64,000 nucleotides of DNA, from contig AP026543.1 in the NCBI GenBank assembly GCA_026075535.2, positions 11,904,001 through 11,968,000 of the forward strand, read 5' to 3'. Numbering within the stretch: the first letter of the stretch is position 1; every line of letters starts with the position of its first letter. Of the stretch, positions 33,472 through 43,575 are shown piece after piece. This DNA comes from Tricholoma matsutake. Its lineage: Eukaryota; Basidiomycota; Agaricomycetes; Agaricales; Tricholomataceae. The notes beneath the pieces were generated by a model that searched no databases, was not told the origin of the DNA, and saw nothing but the letters and a program-made list of their open reading frames with translations. The position numbers and the translations under genes are program-made.

Positions 33472-33824
33472 ATGAAACATCCTCCCCCTTACTGAAATCT
33501 GAAGCTTGGGTGAAAGTGGGATAAGTTGCATGAGAGGGGAAAGGTCGAATCGAGATTGGGTTGATTTGGTGAATGAAACCATGTAGTTTGTCAATCCAGT
33601 TGCCGAATTCTTCTTCTACTTCAATATCATCGTCTTTGGTTTGTCGAGGATGTTGCAAAAGACCGTCTGGTCCATGGTGCATACCTGCAACATGAACTAG
33701 CATGAAGTGGAACGTTAGAATGGAAACTATCCATCGGTTGATGCTAGTGCTAGGCGCGATATTGGGATTTGAGAGCATGCCTTTGATATACCTCGCATCA
33801 ACCTCAACAATAAGGTTTTGTACC
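33472..33824 (-). pseudogene. Gypsy-A RNase H end and linker
   Basis: Minus strand: GMLSNPNIAPSTSINRWIV, FHFMLVHVAGMHHGPDGL, then FGNWIDKLHGFIHQINPI and TFTQASDFSKGEDVS. This is the RNase H/connection region and linker toward integrase. It is separated from the rest of pol by Gypsy-B on the right and from integrase by the solo LTR on the left. Confidence 0.8.
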
Positions 33825-34601
33825 TGTTAAGACTATAGGTCTCAACTCAGCCTAGTCTTTGTATGTTGTAGTTGGAGGCTTTCCAACTGTATTGGTTCTT
33901 GCAGTAAGAGGCTTTCTTACTGTATCAGGTTCTGTTTGGGACTTGGTGCTTCCTAAGTCGATATGGCTATCCATACTCAGAGGCTTTCTGAGTAGACCGT
34001 CAGTTCATGTATCACAGTTGGAGGCTTTCCAACTGTCGAGTTCGAGTTATCACAGCTAGGGGCTTCCTAAGCTGTCGAGTGTTCTGGTTGAGTCTAAGAC
34101 CATTATTTGAATTAGGTCAAGCTGAGGAATACAGGCAGTATTACTACAGCTTATATACAGTTCAAAGATACCTATTGTCCAATCGGAATGCAGGATCATT
34201 ATCAAGTAAAAATAGAAAGAACAATAGAAATGACAGGCCTCATGCCTTGCATGAGGCGTCCGATGTCACGGAGTGCTGTGGCGCAGCATGTCAGGGAACA
34301 ATAAAGGATAAGCCTCATGCCTAGCATGAGGCGTCTGATGTCACGGATCTGATGTCAAGGATCCGATGTCAAGGTCATGCTGCGGCGCAGCATGTTGATC
34401 GTGAGAGTCCGACGTCATGGACCTCATGTCAAGGGGCTGTCATACCACAGCATGTGTGGGAGTGGGTTTGGGTGCATGGAGTCACCATGCATCAAAGCAT
34501 CTCCCATCAGAGGTGAGTCGAGTTGAATCAGAAAAATAAAGTACCCGGTCTTGCCGGCGTACGTCTGGTCATCCTGGGTTACGATAACAAAAATCATAAC
34601 A
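33825..34601 (-). repeat. Gypsy-B 3' LTR (left, 777 bp)
   Basis: TGTTAAGAC...CATAACA. Longer than the partner LTR because of extra sequence around 34228-34345 (repeated GCCTCATGCCTAGCATGAGGC modules). Contains the array of five hairpins described separately. Confidence 0.92.
33868..34076. repeat. Hairpin array with shared GGCTT loop (left LTR; also 40606-40812)
   Basis: Five short inverted repeats share the loop GGCTT(T) but have different, self-complementary stems: GTTGGA/TCCAAC, AGTAAGA/TCTTACT, ACTCAG/CTGAGT, AGTTGGA/TCCAACT and an AGCT-based stem with GGGGCTTCC. Both LTR copies keep them. Confidence 0.75.
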
Positions 34602-34622
34602 TCACCCTCTCTCTATCTTCGA
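34602..34622 (-). other. Polypurine tract of Gypsy-B
   Basis: Minus strand AGATAGAGAGAGGGTGA directly precedes the 3' LTR start. Confidence 0.7.
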
Positions 34623-34679
34623 AGTCACTGACTTCGATCAAAATCTCTTTCTTCTCTCTAGTCAGGAGGTGGGGTGGGG

Positions 34680-35120
34680 TCATGGGGTTTGAGGGAATCG
34701 GTTGGAGTGCAGCAGTGTTCCCAACTCTCCATGTTCTCCGAGCAGGAGCCTCTTTGCCAGGCTATATTCACTCTCTTCATCGTAGTGGGCATTCCACTGG
34801 AGGTCGATCCATATGGGTCTGCTCACACCCACCAGTGGCCTCATGCCAGGGCAAAGCCCTGTCCGGTCGACGCAGAAGTCCTCCAAGATGTAGTCTTCCC
34901 CATCTCGCTCTTCCTCAAAACACCACTCTTTGTATTGGGTCCTCACCCAGGTGTAGTCTGCCTTTGTGCTCCTCCAGGCAAAGAGGCAGCATTTGGGACA
35001 GGTCGAGGACATCCTTCTTATCCAGTTGTCCCTTGTTATCCAGAAGGGAATCCCATGCGGGCATACCCACGAGGGTCTGCCTGGGAGTATGTTCATCAAT
35101 GGTCGTTGGTCAATGACCAT
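34680..35120 (-). CDS. Extra sense-strand ORF of Gypsy-B downstream of the chromodomain
   Basis: 146-codon open frame on the pol strand, between the pol end (35229) and the PPT. Visible features are PHGIPFWITRDNWIRR, the zinc-binding-like TCPKCCLFAW, and an acidic aromatic C-terminal part (EEERDGEDYILEDF). No catalytic domain recognised. I recall similar extra ORFs after pol in basidiomycete Gypsy elements but know no function. The start at 35120 is the first ATG; it may be a separate ORF or a readthrough extension. The plus-strand frame over the same bases is a shadow. Confidence 0.5.
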   Translation of the reverse strand: MVIDQRPLMNILPGRPSWVCPHGIPFWITRDNWIRRMSSTCPKCCLFAWRSTKADYTWVRTQYKEWCFEEERDGEDYILEDFCVDRTGLCPGMRPLVGVSRPIWIDLQWNAHYDEESEYSLAKRLLLGEHGELGTLLHSNRFPQTP

Positions 35121-35228
35121 TCATCCAGGTGGTGTGTTTTGTAATTGGTTCAGTCTGTGAAGTGTTGATGGGGGACAGGAGCATTCTGTGATTTCTTCAG
35201 TCTGATGGGTGTTTTCGGTCTTGGGGTT

Positions 35229-36815
35229 CTACAGCTGTTGTTGCTGTTTATATGCCCCAAGGATTGTCTTGGCGTTAGTCAGGTTTCCCTCGGGTTCCCA
35301 TGAGTTCTCCGAGGTCGGGTATCCGACCCACTTCACTAAGAAGTGCATGGTCCTTCCTTTCTTCTTATGTCCGATGATCGCTTCCACTTCATACTCTGAT
35401 TCGCCTTCTATCAGATCGGGCGGTGGTTCTGGGAAGTTTGGTCCATGTGTCTCAGTTTCTTTATATGGGGAAAGGAGCGCCACGTGGAATACTGGGTGTA
35501 TTTTCCACTGTTCAGGTAACTTCAGTCGGTAGGAGAGTGGGCTCAGGACCTTGTCGATGGTGAATGGTCCTTCTCTCTTTGGTGCGAGCTTCCTCATTGC
35601 ATGCGTCGTCTTGAGGTTCTTTGCTTCTAGCCACACCCTGTCTCCTTCTTTGAATGGGGTGAAGTGTCTTGTTGTCCTTTCTGCCATCATCTGTCTGGCT
35701 AGCTCATGAGTTGCCTTTGCTTCATCTCGGGCTCATTGCAGTGCGACGATTCGCTTCTCGATAGCTGGTATGTTCATTTTCAAGTACAGGAGGGGGATTG
35801 CCTTGGGCTCATAGCCCATCATGAGGTAGAATGGAGAGTTCTTCTGTACCGAGTGCATTCTCTGGTTGTGTGTGAACTCCGCGGTCGGGAGAAGGTGCTT
35901 CCAATTCTCCTGGTTGTTCAAGCAGAAGATCCGCAGGTACACTTCTACTTCTTGATTCACCCGTTCTGTCTCCCCATCAGTCTGGGGGTGGTATGCCGTA
36001 CTCATCACCAGTTTGATTCTGAGCAATCTTCCTAGCTCCTGGAACAGCTGCGAGGTGAATCTGGGATCTCTGTCAGAGATGATCTTGTCTGGGAGGCCGA
36101 ATTGTTTGTAGACATTGTCTAGATAGAGGGTGGCTGCTCCCAATGCATCTATAGTTTTCCTGCAAGGGATAAAAATTACCCCCTTCGTAAGCCCATGGTC
36201 TACCATGACCATGAGTGCATCATAACCATCGGACTGTGGTAAGTCAGTTATGAAATCAGTCGTCACCATCGCAAATGGTCTTGTTGCTTTGGATTTAATC
36301 AGTTGTAGAGGCGGTGTCATCAGGTGAGTGTTGACCTTCATTTGCTGGCATGTTGCGCATCCAGCGACATAGTTTTTGATGTACGTCATCATTCCTGGCC
36401 ACCAGTAGTCTCTCCTAACCATTTCAGTTGTCTGCCATTGTCCTGGGTGTCTGCTGGTTACTCCTTCATGGTATTTTTGCACCAGCTTCTTCCGTAGATC
36501 TCCATTGTCCAGGACATAACACCTGTCTCGGAAAAATAGAAGGCCATCCTCTATTTTCCAATCTTCCAATGCCGACTTTATCGGCAGGGTTCCTTTTGTC
36601 TTTAGCGCTTCAATTGCACTTTTTACCAGATCGTCTTTCATGATACTACTCGCAAGTAGATCATGAACTTCCGTATCAATGAACTTCACGAATACTGCTT
36701 CAGGTAACATTGTGACGTCTTCATTGTCATTGTCTTCTTTGGGTACGTGATCCGCTCTCCGTGATAACGCATTGCTCTGCACCATCTGTGATCCAGGCAC
36801 ATGGATGATTTGCAA
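35229..36815 (-). pseudogene. Gypsy-B integrase and chromodomain
   Basis: From 36815: RNase H tail IIHVPGSQMVQSNALSRRAD, zinc site HEGVTSRHPGQW...GCATCQQMK, core VTTDFITDLPQSDGYDAL, IISDRDPRFTSQLFQ and HPQTDGETERVNQ (D, D, E all present), then VWLEAKNL, LAPKREGPFTI, YRLKLPEQWKIHPVFHVALL and the chromodomain YEVEAIIGHKKKGRTMHFLV, KWVGYPTSENSWEPE. One stop (TGA near 35731 after IVALQ, expected Arg) divides two otherwise open frames. The chromodomain normally binds methylated H3. A nearly functional copy. Confidence 0.88.
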
Positions 36816-38136
36816 GTCGAACTCCGATAGGAATAGGCTCCATCTTGCTTGTCATCTGTTCAGTTTCTGCACTGTTCGGAAGTACGTCAAGTTTTTGTGG
36901 TCCGACAGGATTACCACCGGGTGTCCTGAACCCACTAGGTAGTGTCTCCAGGTCTCTAGTGATTGTATTATCGCTAGTAGCTCCCTGTCGTAAATCTCAT
37001 AGTTCCATTCCATTGGTGTTAGCGCATGCGATATGTATCTGCATGGGTGCCAGTCCCCATTCGTGTCCCTTTGTCTCAGCACTCCTCCTGTAGCGTGTTT
37101 CGAGGCATCTGATTTGATTGTGAATGGCTTTGTTGGGTCTGGCATCAGCACTACCGGTGCTTCTGCAAATTTCTTTTTCAGCATTTGAAAATCTTGTTCG
37201 CATCCCGTTGTCCAGTTGAACGTCTTGTCCTTCTTTGTCAGTTCATTAAGCGGTCTGCTTGTCTCCATGAAATGTCCAATGAATTTCCTGTAGAAATTCC
37301 CAAATCCCAGGAAGGATCTGACTGCTTTTATGTTAGTCGGGGTAGGCCAATCCTGTATACCTGCCAGTTTTGTGTTGTCCATGGCAATTTCATTGAGTCG
37401 GATGATTAGACCCAAGAATTCCACTTCGTGGACGTCGAACTTGCATTTCTCCGGCTTCAGGTATAAGTCATTTTCCACCAGTCTTTGCAGTACTCTCTTT
37501 GTCCTTTCCTGGTGTTCATTCTGATCCTTGGAGAATATCAGGATGTCGTCCATGTAAATCATGAGCCATCCTTCTCTGATCATGTTGCGGAATATCTCAT
37601 TCATCATTGCCTGGAAGGTCGCCGGTGAGTTGCATAATCCAAAGAACATCACTGTTGGTTCAAACAGCCCCCGATTTGTCTTGAAGGCTGCCTTCCATTG
37701 ATCTCCATCCTTGATTCTGATGTTGTGATATCCCCATCAGATGTCCAATTTTGTAAACCATTTTGCCCCTCTCAGTTTGTCCAACAGGTCCCCTACCAGC
37801 AGCAATGGGTAGGTGTTCTTGATCGTTCCGTTGTTCAAGTACCCGTAATCTTGGCAGGGCCATAGCGCGTCCGAGTCCTTCTTCGCAACGAAGAAGAATG
37901 GCGACACCATGGGTGATTTCAATGGTCAGATGTATCCTTTCTGTAGGCTTTCATCGAGAAACTCATTGAGTTTCTTTTGTTCTGCCGGTGACAATGGGTA
38001 AACCCTGCAATCCTTTGCCATGAAGTCCATTTTCACCTCGATCGCATGATCCCAGGGTCTTGATTCTGGGAATCTTTCTGATGCTTCCTTTTTGAATGTC
38101 CATCGGTATTCCCTGTACTGTTCATGGAGTAGTTCG
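36816..38136 (-). pseudogene. Gypsy-B reverse transcriptase and RNase H
   Basis: Minus strand: [101 protein letters not shown], then the catalytic IYMDDILIF (Asp pair at plus 37545-37550, intact), FLGIII-type [24 protein letters not shown], and RNase [36 protein letters not shown] and [10 protein letters not shown]. Interrupting TGAs occur at about 37926, 37735 and 36849, each at a family Arg (CGA). Otherwise well preserved. Confidence 0.9.
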
Positions 38137-38850
38137 TCAAGGGTCTTTTTCTCCTTCCTTCTTGTGTGTCAGGTGTTGTGAGACCGATGTTTTTGCCCTG
38201 ATCCAGATATTTTGTCCGTAAGCATATCGTGGTGATCCCTTTGCCTTTACGATCCGAGAGATTGTCTTCATCGATTGGGAGTACCCGTATCTTGGTTCGT
38301 CGTACTCCTCTGTCAATGGTGTTTTAGCCGGTTCGAATATTCCAATGATGGGTTCTCCTCGGATGTAGGCGACTAGTAGCTCGTCGTCTTCGATCTTTAG
38401 TTCGGGTGTCTCATTCGGTTGTTCCATTGCCAGTTCCATTGCTAGTTCCATTGCCTGTTCGTGGTTTGCCTGTGCTGGGTTTTCCTTCCCAGTGTCTTCT
38501 TCATCTTGTGGCCCAATGGGCTCCGCATCTTGAAGAGTCGGGACCGCAATCTCTTCATCTTCTACTTCTTCGATGGTTGCCTTTCTCATTTTGGTAGGTA
38601 CTGTGTTCTTTCCCAGCTTAGCCTGAAGGGCTTCTCCCATCTGCCTTGCTTTATCAGCAATTTTCTGGCATTTTGTTAGCCGTTCCTCATTCCTCCATTT
38701 CTTTTTGAGGGCGAGCTTTTCTAGTTCTTTAGTGGCTATGTGGCGCCACATAAGTCGCTCTTCTTCTTTTGCTTCTGTCTTGAGGCCCATCTTTTCTTTT
38801 GCTTGGGCGACCATCTTTTGTGCCCATGCCCGTTTCTCCTCTCTTGTCAT
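38137..38850 (-). pseudogene. Gypsy-B pol linker between protease and RT
   Basis: Strongly charged, helical region (MTREEKRAWAQKMVAQAKEK onward), acidic middle, then DDELLVAYIRGEP, YDEPRYGYSQSMKTISRI and IWIRAKTSVSQHL. This order matches the segment that joins protease to RT in basidiomycete chromodomain Gypsy polyproteins; it is not a separate gene. An indel near 38140 breaks the frame into RT. Confidence 0.7.
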
Positions 38851-38979
38851 TTCTTTGAAGGGCTTCCCTTCTTCTTTGACTGTTCTCCGGTGCCAAGCCA
38901 GAGGTTCGTCGTCAGATTTCTCTGTTCACACCCTTCCAATGAGGGGTTTCCCTTTCCCAAATGGAAATTCTGGGTGGGT

Positions 38980-39411
38980 TCAGTCAGTCGTTTGGAATTG
39001 GAAGGTTCCAATTCTCCAGTCGATCACTGGGTTGATTCTTCTGAGCCATGGCAGACCCAGGATAACTGATTCTTTCCCTGATCCTGCAATGAGGAAGGTT
39101 GTCGGGAACGATCTCCCATTGATCGTTAAGAATCCTTTGGTGTAGTGGGAGATCTCCCCTTTCTTGTTTGGGGTTCCATCTACGTTCTTGACCCTGATTG
39201 TCCTTTCCAGGGGGTGTAGTTTGAATCTGCCACTTTTTGCAAATTTGTGGCTCATGAATATTCCTCCTGCTCCTGAGTCGAGTAGGGCTTCAGTTTTGAT
39301 GGCTTTCCCTCTGCCTGCTCCTAGCACTTTGATATCTAAACACATAGATTGATTCTTCAAAGTGGCTAGTAATACAGAGCAGACAGAGAGTTCGGTGGTA
39401 CCTGGCATCAA
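38980..39411 (-). CDS. Gypsy-B aspartic protease region
   Basis: Open minus-strand frame with TEALLDSGAGGIFMS, the retropepsin active-site motif (D-S-G), followed by flap-like region and ESVILGLPWLRRINPVIDW, the conserved I-L-G end motif. It is part of the gag-pol polyprotein rather than a stand-alone gene. An in-frame TGA just downstream (about 38977) replaces an expected codon. Confidence 0.85.
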   Translation of the reverse strand: MMPGTTELSVCSVLLATLKNQSMCLDIKVLGAGRGKAIKTEALLDSGAGGIFMSHKFAKSGRFKLHPLERTIRVKNVDGTPNKKGEISHYTKGFLTINGRSFPTTFLIAGSGKESVILGLPWLRRINPVIDWRIGTFQFQTTD

Positions 39412-39425
39412 GGCAGGCCACCCCT

Positions 39426-40516
39426 TTAAAAACCCTCGTCCCCTATTAAGGCGAGAGCTTTCTCCTTTCCTTCTTCGTCGAGTTCTTTCATGATCGCTCG
39501 GATCTTCAAGTAGGCTTCTCTGCCTTTGTTCTTTGGGAAAGGCCAGTCCTCAGTCCTTGTCTCCCCTTTCTTATGTTCGGTTGCTCTGTGTCCTGGTTGG
39601 TGGCACACAAAGCATAATCCCTTCTTCATGTGCTCAATCCTCTCTGTGTTGGAGAGTCGGTTAATCTCGAGTGGACCTTCCTTTGATTTGGAGTTGGGCA
39701 GCTTCCTTGCTAAGGCCTCTTGTGCCCTCCCAGCTATGGCCCTTGCTCTTCTCCATTGTCCATCATACTTGGAGGCGGCGTTGATCATCCCTTCTAACGT
39801 GGTGGGGATTGTTTCCATGTTAAAGACTCTCTCGAGGAGTCTTGGGTTCAGCCCATCCATGAAGAGCTCGATGAGGGTGGTGTTGTCATTGATTCCTGCC
39901 TTCTCTCACAGGATTCGGAACTGCGCTATGTAGTCCTCCAGGTCCTGTCCCTGCTTCAATGTTTTCATGTCTGTCCTGGCTCTGCCAGCTTCGTCAATCA
40001 GTGTGAATGCTGTCTTGAGTGCCACCTCGAAGGTTGACCATGTTCCTAGGTCTTCCTTCTCTGCCCATGTCTGTGCCCAGGGCGCGGTGGTTCCTCCGTT
40101 CATAAATGACAACGCGAAGATGATTTTCTTTTCATCGGTGTCATAGATTCCATGGTTCACTCTTAAATAGAGTTTTACTTCTTGTAAGAACTTTGCAGTT
40201 CTCATTCAGTCCCCTGTGAAGTCAGAGGGGGTTCAGATTCTAATCTCCTTGGTCGATGTGGTGGGTTCGGTAGACATGTTGGTGTTGTCGTTGGATAGGG
40301 AGAATGGATCTCGTTCTGGGGTTTCTTCTTTATCGGAAGATCTAAAGTCTTCTTCATCGAGGTATCGGGGTTCTTCATCACTGGTTCTTCTTGAGAACCA
40401 CTTCTGTGCTGGTTCCGAGTATCGTACTAGTCGACCCTGTTATCTATACCATGGGGTTCTTCCTGATGATGATGCTCCAGTTGGAGGTCTGTCTGGGCTT
40501 TGTCTGAAAGACATTG
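39426..40516 (-). pseudogene. Gypsy-B gag
   Basis: From the MSFRQSPDRP start near 40516, then FLQEVKLYLRVNHGIYDTDE, FALSFMNGG, APWAQTWAE, TFTLIDEAG-like AFTLIDEAGRARTDMKTL, and a zinc knuckle CFVCHQPGHRATEH whose last Cys is replaced by His-Lys. Stops: TAA near 40439, TGA near 40204 (before MRTAKF) and TGA near 39905 (ILxERAG), the latter two at expected Arg. Gag normally forms the particle that packages element RNA. Confidence 0.82.
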
Positions 40517-40561
40517 TGTCTGCACCTAGGTAGGTGGACTTCGTAGATCAGCTTGACCTTT

Positions 40562-41249
40562 TGTTAAGACTATATGTCTCAACTCAGCCTAGTCTTCATA
40601 TGTTGTAGTTGGAGGCTTTCCAACTGTATCGGTTCTTGCAGTAAGAGGCTTTCTTACTGTATCGGGTTCTGTTTGGGACTTGGTGCTTCCTAAGTCGATA
40701 CGGCTATCCGTACTCAGAGGCTTTCTGAGTAGACTGTCGGTTCATGTATCACAGTTGGAGGCTTTCCAACTGTTGAGTTCGAGTTATCACAGCTAGGGGC
40801 TTCCTAAGCTGTCGAGTGTTCTGGTTGAGTCTAAGACCGTTATTTGAATTAGGTCAAGCTGAGGAATACAGGCAGTATTACTACAGCTTATATACAGTTC
40901 AAAGATACCTATTGTCCAATCAGAATGCAGGATCGTTATCAAGTAAAAATAGAAAGAACAATAGAAATGACAGGCCTCATGCCTAGCATGAGGCGTCCAA
41001 TGTCAAGGATCCGATGTCAAGGTCATGCTGCGGCGCAGCATGTTGATCGTGAGAGTCCAATGTCATGGACCTCATGTCAAGGGGCTGTCATACCACAGCA
41101 TGTGTGGGAGTGGGTTTGGGTGCATGGAGTCACCATGCATCAAAGTATCTCCCATCGGAGGTGAGTCGAGTTGAATCAGAAAAATAAAGTACCTGGTCTT
41201 GCTGGCGTACATCTGGTCATCCTGGGTTACAATAACAAAAATTGTAACA
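40562..41249 (-). repeat. Gypsy-B 5' LTR (right, 688 bp)
   Basis: TGTTAAGAC...TGTAACA, bordered on the right by the GTACC duplication. It differs from the left LTR mostly by C/T and G/A changes at CpG (e.g. CTTCATATG versus CTTTGTATG). Confidence 0.92.
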
Positions 41250-41254
41250 GTACC

Positions 41255-43551
41255 CCTATCAAATATAAACGAAGTGCCCCAAGGGCTCGATAGGTTGCGA
41301 AAACCAGGATTTGCGGTCGTTGAGTGTGATCGAGCTGAATCAACTGCAGTATCGTCTTTGAGGGTTATCGTGGTCGCATTGCACTAGGAAATAGCTGATA
41401 GCAATGCTTGATGTGTCAACTGTGAGGATTACTGGGGCATTCGAGGAATAGTCAATGGCTCGAATAGCTGGCGAGTTTAGGAGCGCATGCTTGAGATCTT
41501 CTTGCACTGCTACCTGAGATGGGCCGAATTCGAAGGGCACATCTTTTTGAGTAAGGTTGATTAGCACAGCTGCTCAATGTGCAAAACTCTGAATGAAAAT
41601 TTGACAAACTCCAATTGTTCCTCAGAACACCTTAACTTCCATGAGCGTACGACATGGACCCCACTTCTGAATCTTATCAATACACATTGGGTCAGCCATT
41701 TGACCTTGAATATTGCATCAATGACCTAAAATGATTATTTTGGGGACACAAGCAAATAACCTTAGTCCTGAGAATGTCCCACCACAATACTTCATGCACT
41801 GGACAATGCAATTCAGATTCTCAAAATGCTCCCATACGAATCATCAAATGCCTGAATTGTTGGTGATTGTTTCGTACAACCCACCAATCATTTGATATTC
41901 CAATTTCAGACCCTTCACTGGTGTGTCGTCAATATAAGGGATCGTGATGTGAGGGACCTTGGGTTGTAGGATGAAAGTGATGTCGTCATGTAGGATCAGA
42001 ACTGAGTTTGTCCAACCCATCGGTAGGGTGACGATTCGAAGTGCACTGAATGGGGTCAGGAAAGTCATTAGATCTTGAGAGGATTCAGATACGAGCCTTT
42101 CATCGAATGCAACATATAAATCCAACATTCCACCACAAGCACGTCCTCCAAACTGTTCGGCTAAATGCTCAGGGATTGGGATGATGCCTGAGTGCTGAAT
42201 TGTAACTTGGTTTAGTGGCTCAAGACTGTGGACTATTCAGAGCAATTTTGTGTCTTTCTTTTCAATGCAAAACCATCGCAATCGGTATGATGAGTTTGAT
42301 GACTTGTAGACTCCTGCTTCAATCTTCTTTTTCAGCATCTCGCAAATCTGTTCATACAAACCAGGCAGTATGGAGATATTACGTTTGACCCAAGGAGTGT
42401 GAGGGACAACTGGGAACTTGATAGGGGGGAAGAAATCTGGTCAAAACCTTGTTCATTTTCTGTCCATGTGAACCCCACTTGCTGGTTTCAAATGAAGTCA
42501 TGCATGAGGTCTCATTCTTGAGGCCATAAGAAATCGCCTGGATGATTTTGATCAACAATATTTTTGCATTTGAGGTTATATTGGGGAGTTGGTTTGGATA
42601 TCAGAGGATGGGAATTTAGTGGAGGCATGTCTTTGAGAGGATCACCCTTGATGTGTTGAATATTTCGAAATTGATCAGGTAGTCTGGCCACGATTGGACA
42701 GACCTTCTGTGCAACTGGTTTATACTTTTTCCTTGTCGATAAATAACTAGAATGGCAATTGTCAGAAATAACTGAGGAAGGAGAAACATATGATGAAGAA
42801 ATTTGCATAGGTATAAACACCATCAAGGCATTTCAAGGAATGTGGAACTCATCGCATGCAGATAAATATAGGTCAGAAAGCATTGTGGATAATTCTTCGG
42901 AGGAGTTGATTTTGGGGATATTTGCAGTGCGCTCGATAAATATAGAGGAGTTAGAAGAGTCGAACGAGATGATGAAAGCACACTGTTCTGAAATTTCATT
43001 CTCTAACACTGAAAATCCTCATGAACAACCTTTTGATGATGGTGCAATCGAGGTATCGAGGGAATGGTAGCGGTCTGAGTTGAGTTCGGATCGCATATCA
43101 TGATCTTTTGGGCTTTGTTCCAGTAATTTCTAATGATGCTTTCCATTAAGATGTCAAATGGTCATCCAAGTAAAATATTGTAAGCTGGGTTGCAAATAAC
43201 ATGTATCTGCATGTATAGAGTGATTCCACTGAGATTGCAAGGTATGTTGCATGCTAAGCCGAGTGTTTCGTCCACAGTACCATTGGCAGACTGCATCGGA
43301 AGCCAAATCAAGGAGTTGTATGCTAGACCGAGTTCATGACAGACATCTTTGGCCATCAATATGATCGAGGAACCGGGATCAATGATGCTTTCTACCTGGT
43401 TGTTACCATGGACATCCATAATAACCAATCTAATTGATGAAGTTTCTTTAGCAATGACAAAAGGCTGAGGGATTTCACTGGGTCGGAGACTGCTAATATA
43501 GGTCTCATATGGGTCAGGCACAATAATTGCTTTGAGACTAAACATGTTCAT
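41255..43551 (-). pseudogene. Gypsy-A protease, reverse transcriptase and RNase H
   Basis: Protease region at 43551-43162: PYETYISSLRPSEIPQPFV, QVESIIDPGSSIILMAKDV, NPAYNILLG. After frameshifts, RT at 42120-41840: FSALRIVTLPMGWTNSV, ILQPKVPHITIPYIDDTPV (YIDD catalytic motif kept). RNase H-side sequence at 41567-41340: FEFGPSQVAVQEDLKHALL, ILTVDTSSIAISYFLV, then decayed frames to the Gypsy-B border. This gag-pol type (DPGS protease, YIDDTPVKG) differs from the chromodomain elements here. Non-functional. Confidence 0.8.
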
Positions 43552-43575
43552 TGCGTTGTTTCTGGATTGTGGGAC

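Larger units (their letters stand above)
33825..41249 (-). mobile_element. Gypsy-B, nearly intact chromodomain Ty3/Gypsy retrotransposon (7425 bp, TSD GTACC)
   Basis: LTRs are 33825-34601 and 40562-41249. GTACC flanks both sides (33820-33824 and 41250-41254). Minus-sense order is gag, protease, linker, RT, RNase H, integrase and chromodomain, with one further sense ORF before the PPT and 3' LTR. Frames are almost continuous; nearly all interruptions are TGA where the family has Arg. It inserted in the RNase H region of Gypsy-A. Confidence 0.93.

Noticed and set aside
34523..35116. 197-codon plus-strand ORF in Gypsy-B
   Set aside because: Overlaps the sense-strand ORF with CPKC motif and the end of the LTR; composition is that of a shadow frame.
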